This document shows positions 20,607 to 22,338 of a stretch of DNA of 22,338 nt, in pieces; position 1 is the stretch's first letter; every line of letters begins with the position of its first letter. The stretch covers positions 4,248-26,585 of the forward strand of contig DHEJ01000029.1 of assembly GCA_002399815.1 (NCBI GenBank), read 5' to 3'. This DNA comes from Acholeplasmataceae bacterium UBA4853 (GTDB lineage: Bacteria > Bacillota_I > Bacilli_A > Acholeplasmatales > Acholeplasmataceae). Below the pieces are notes generated by a model, which saw only the letters and a list, made by a program, of their open reading frames with translations, searched no databases and was not told the DNA's origin. A program made the position numbers and the translations under genes.

Positions 20607-22295
20607 TTGAGTGAAATACGATTTTTCGCTTTAGGTGGACTGGGTGAAAATGGGAAGAATATGTATGTCATTGATGTTGACAAACAATATTTTATTTTAG
20701 ATGCAGGTCTAAAATATCCTACCCAAGAGCTATATGGAGTCGATGAGATTATCCCTAACTTTAGAATGCTTATTAACATTAAGGACCGAATTAAAGGGAT
20801 CTTTTTAACGCATGCCCATGAAGATCATATTGGAGCGTTACCTCACATATTAAGAGATTTAAATGTACCAGTTTATGCAACACCTTTCACAATGGAAGTA
20901 GTTAAAGATTCACTTAAAGAAAAAAGTTTTGATTTAGAAACTCTGACTTTAAATACTATCGATAAAAATACGATTATTAGATTTGGTAATGTTAAAATTA
21001 CATTCTTTTCAACGACACACTCGATCCCTGAATCTGTTGGTGTAGCCATCCATACAATGGATGGATTAATTGTTTATACATCAGATTTTACATTTGTTCA
21101 AAATGGTGATCCGAAGTATCAAACCGATTTTTCTAAGATTAATGAGATAGCTCAAAAAAATGTAATCGCATTATTAACTGAATCTTTAGGATCTACACTG
21201 GTTCAAGATGGTGGAATTCATGATGCTTTAACACATAAGATTAACTCTGTTTATGCGAATGCTGAAGGAAGAATTATTGTTTCATTATTCTCATCTGATC
21301 TACAAAAAATCCAAAGAATCATTGATATTTCACTCATTCACCATAAAAAGATTGCTATTATTGGAAGACGTGCTCAAAGAATTGTTGATATTGCGATTGA
21401 AAAAGGATATTTAAAGATTCCAGAAGATGCACTAGTTAACTTAAAGTTCATTGATGAGAAAAATAAGAATGATGCTAATAACTTAGTATGTTTAGTTACT
21501 GGTAACCGTCATGAACCATTCTTTATGTTACAAAGAATGTGCAAAAAACAAGACCGTTTAATCCATATTAATGCAAATGATACGATTTTATTAATGACCG
21601 CACCAGTTCCTGGTACAGAAAAAATGGCTGCCAGAACATTGGATGTCTTATATCGTTCTGAGGTCCATATTAGTGTGATTGATAAACGATTATTATCCTC
21701 AGCACATGCTACCGCTGAAGAAATTAAAATGATGATGAATTTATTAAGACCTAAATATGTAATACCCACAATTGGTGAATATCGTCATCAATATGGTGTA
21801 AAGAATTTAGCTATTGGTTTAGGTTATTCAGAAAAAGAAGTGTTTTTACTGGATAATGGTGACTCTGTTTACTTTAATGATGGTAAGGATGCATATGTTT
21901 CTAAATCGGAAATTAAAACTGGTGATATTTTAATTGATGGTACTGCAGTCGGTGATGTGAATGATTATGTCATGCGTGATCGTGAACTATTAGCTGCTGA
22001 TGGTGTGCTATTAGTTATTGCTAATATTGATCCTAAATTAAAGAAAATCTTAGGTGACATTGAAGTTGTATCCAAAGGCTTTGTATATGTGAATGAAAAT
22101 CATTCAATCATCGAAGATATTAAATTGATATTTGAAAAGACATCAGAAAAATACTTAAAAGGTAAATATATTAACTGGAATGAGTATAAAGTAGAAGTTA
22201 AGGATGAAATCTCTAAGTATATATACACTGAGACTAGACGAAAACCAATCACTATCCCAGTAATTATTTCAACAGAACTCAATAAAGAAGTCTAA
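20607..22295 (+). CDS. rnj: RNase J family protein with a degenerate beta-CASP motif
   Basis: A 562-residue metallo-beta-lactamase/beta-CASP ribonuclease of the RNase J type (mRNA and rRNA turnover). The metallo-beta-lactamase ligands are present: HAHEDH at 69-74, His138 in TTHSIPES and Asp160 in YTSDFTF. In the beta-CASP part the motif-B histidine is kept (His367, SSAHATAEE), but the usual PVHGEYR reads PTIGEYR (386-392), so Ile replaces the motif-C histidine. The usual TGSQGEP reads TGNRHEP (298-304). This suggests a paralogue with reduced activity that may pair with a canonical RNase J elsewhere, as J2 does with J1 in Bacillus. Translation starts at TTG 20607, seven bases after AAAGGAAG. 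The C-terminal domain appears complete. Confidence 0.9.
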   Translation: MSEIRFFALGGLGENGKNMYVIDVDKQYFILDAGLKYPTQELYGVDEIIPNFRMLINIKDRIKGIFLTHAHEDHIGALPHILRDLNVPVYATPFTMEVVKDSLKEKSFDLETLTLNTIDKNTIIRFGNVKITFFSTTHSIPESVGVAIHTMDGLIVYTSDFTFVQNGDPKYQTDFSKINEIAQKNVIALLTESLGSTLVQDGGIHDALTHKINSVYANAEGRIIVSLFSSDLQKIQRIIDISLIHHKKIAIIGRRAQRIVDIAIEKGYLKIPEDALVNLKFIDEKNKNDANNLVCLVTGNRHEPFFMLQRMCKKQDRLIHINANDTILLMTAPVPGTEKMAARTLDVLYRSEVHISVIDKRLLSSAHATAEEIKMMMNLLRPKYVIPTIGEYRHQYGVKNLAIGLGYSEKEVFLLDNGDSVYFNDGKDAYVSKSEIKTGDILIDGTAVGDVNDYVMRDRELLAADGVLLVIANIDPKLKKILGDIEVVSKGFVYVNENHSIIEDIKLIFEKTSEKYLKGKYINWNEYKVEVKDEISKYIYTETRRKPITIPVIISTELNKEV

Positions 22296-22338
22296 AATAA
22301 AATCATTCCTAAGACATTTGATATGATACCTCTAAAGT

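Noticed and set aside
22296..22338. Start of a further gene or terminator at the right edge
   Set aside because: Only 43 bases are available; no hairpin with a T run, ribosome site or convincing coding start is visible.

Overview
The window is AT-rich Gram-positive-type bacterial DNA, most like a Mollicute of the genus Acholeplasma. I infer this from the low-GC codon use, strong AGGAGG-type ribosome sites, the infC-rpmI-rplT order, a RecU resolvase, M24 and M42 peptidases, and ordinary use of TGA as stop. Four genes end in TGA inside ATGA start/stop overlaps and all tryptophans seen are TGG, which excludes the TGA=Trp code of Mycoplasma and Spiroplasma. There is no transposase, integrase, CRISPR array or tRNA/rRNA gene; this is a core-like housekeeping region with a few poorly known genes. 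No gap between genes exceeds 300 bases.

Layout. 1-1.9 kb: the tail of an unknown gene, an ABC-F ATPase and rpmG (L33). 1.9-6.3 kb: an operon-like run of a metallo-beta-lactamase-fold hydrolase, type III pantothenate kinase (coaX), a phosphohexomutase and an M24 aminopeptidase, closed by a terminator whose 3' arm is also the ribosome site of the next gene. 6.3-11.2 kb: two overlapping genes of unknown function (a secreted beta-rich protein and a membrane-anchored protein), then a heterodimeric ABC exporter with one degenerate ATP site. 11.2-12.9 kb: a perfect-consensus promoter, a structured attenuator leader of the L20 type, infC with an apparent AUA start, rpmI, and rplT with a long C-terminal extension. 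12.9-15.3 kb: an unknown multi-spanning membrane protein overlapping galU. 15.3-15.5 kb: an apparently independent structured RNA of about 160 nt. 15.5-17.25 kb: a six-helix membrane protein and an M42-family protein lacking the usual catalytic glutamate. 17.3-19.1 kb, minus strand: a three-gene operon (unknown 124-aa protein, NfeD, SPFH/stomatin). 19.1-19.9 kb: a TPP riboswitch and thiT. 19.9-20.5 kb, minus strand: recU. 20.6-22.3 kb: an RNase J family protein lacking a conserved beta-CASP histidine. The last 43 bases (22296-22338) show nothing I can call.

How it works together. The phosphohexomutase and GalU could supply glucose-1-phosphate and UDP-glucose, for example for membrane glucolipids. 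Regulation is mainly by RNA: a TPP riboswitch with a readable switching pathway, an L20-type attenuator, an unusual IF3 start in a hairpin loop, and a terminator that embeds a ribosome site. Promoters fall into two kinds: consensus TTGACA/TATAAT pairs and extended -10 (TGnTATAAT) sites with a poor -35, some placed directly after terminator U-tracts.
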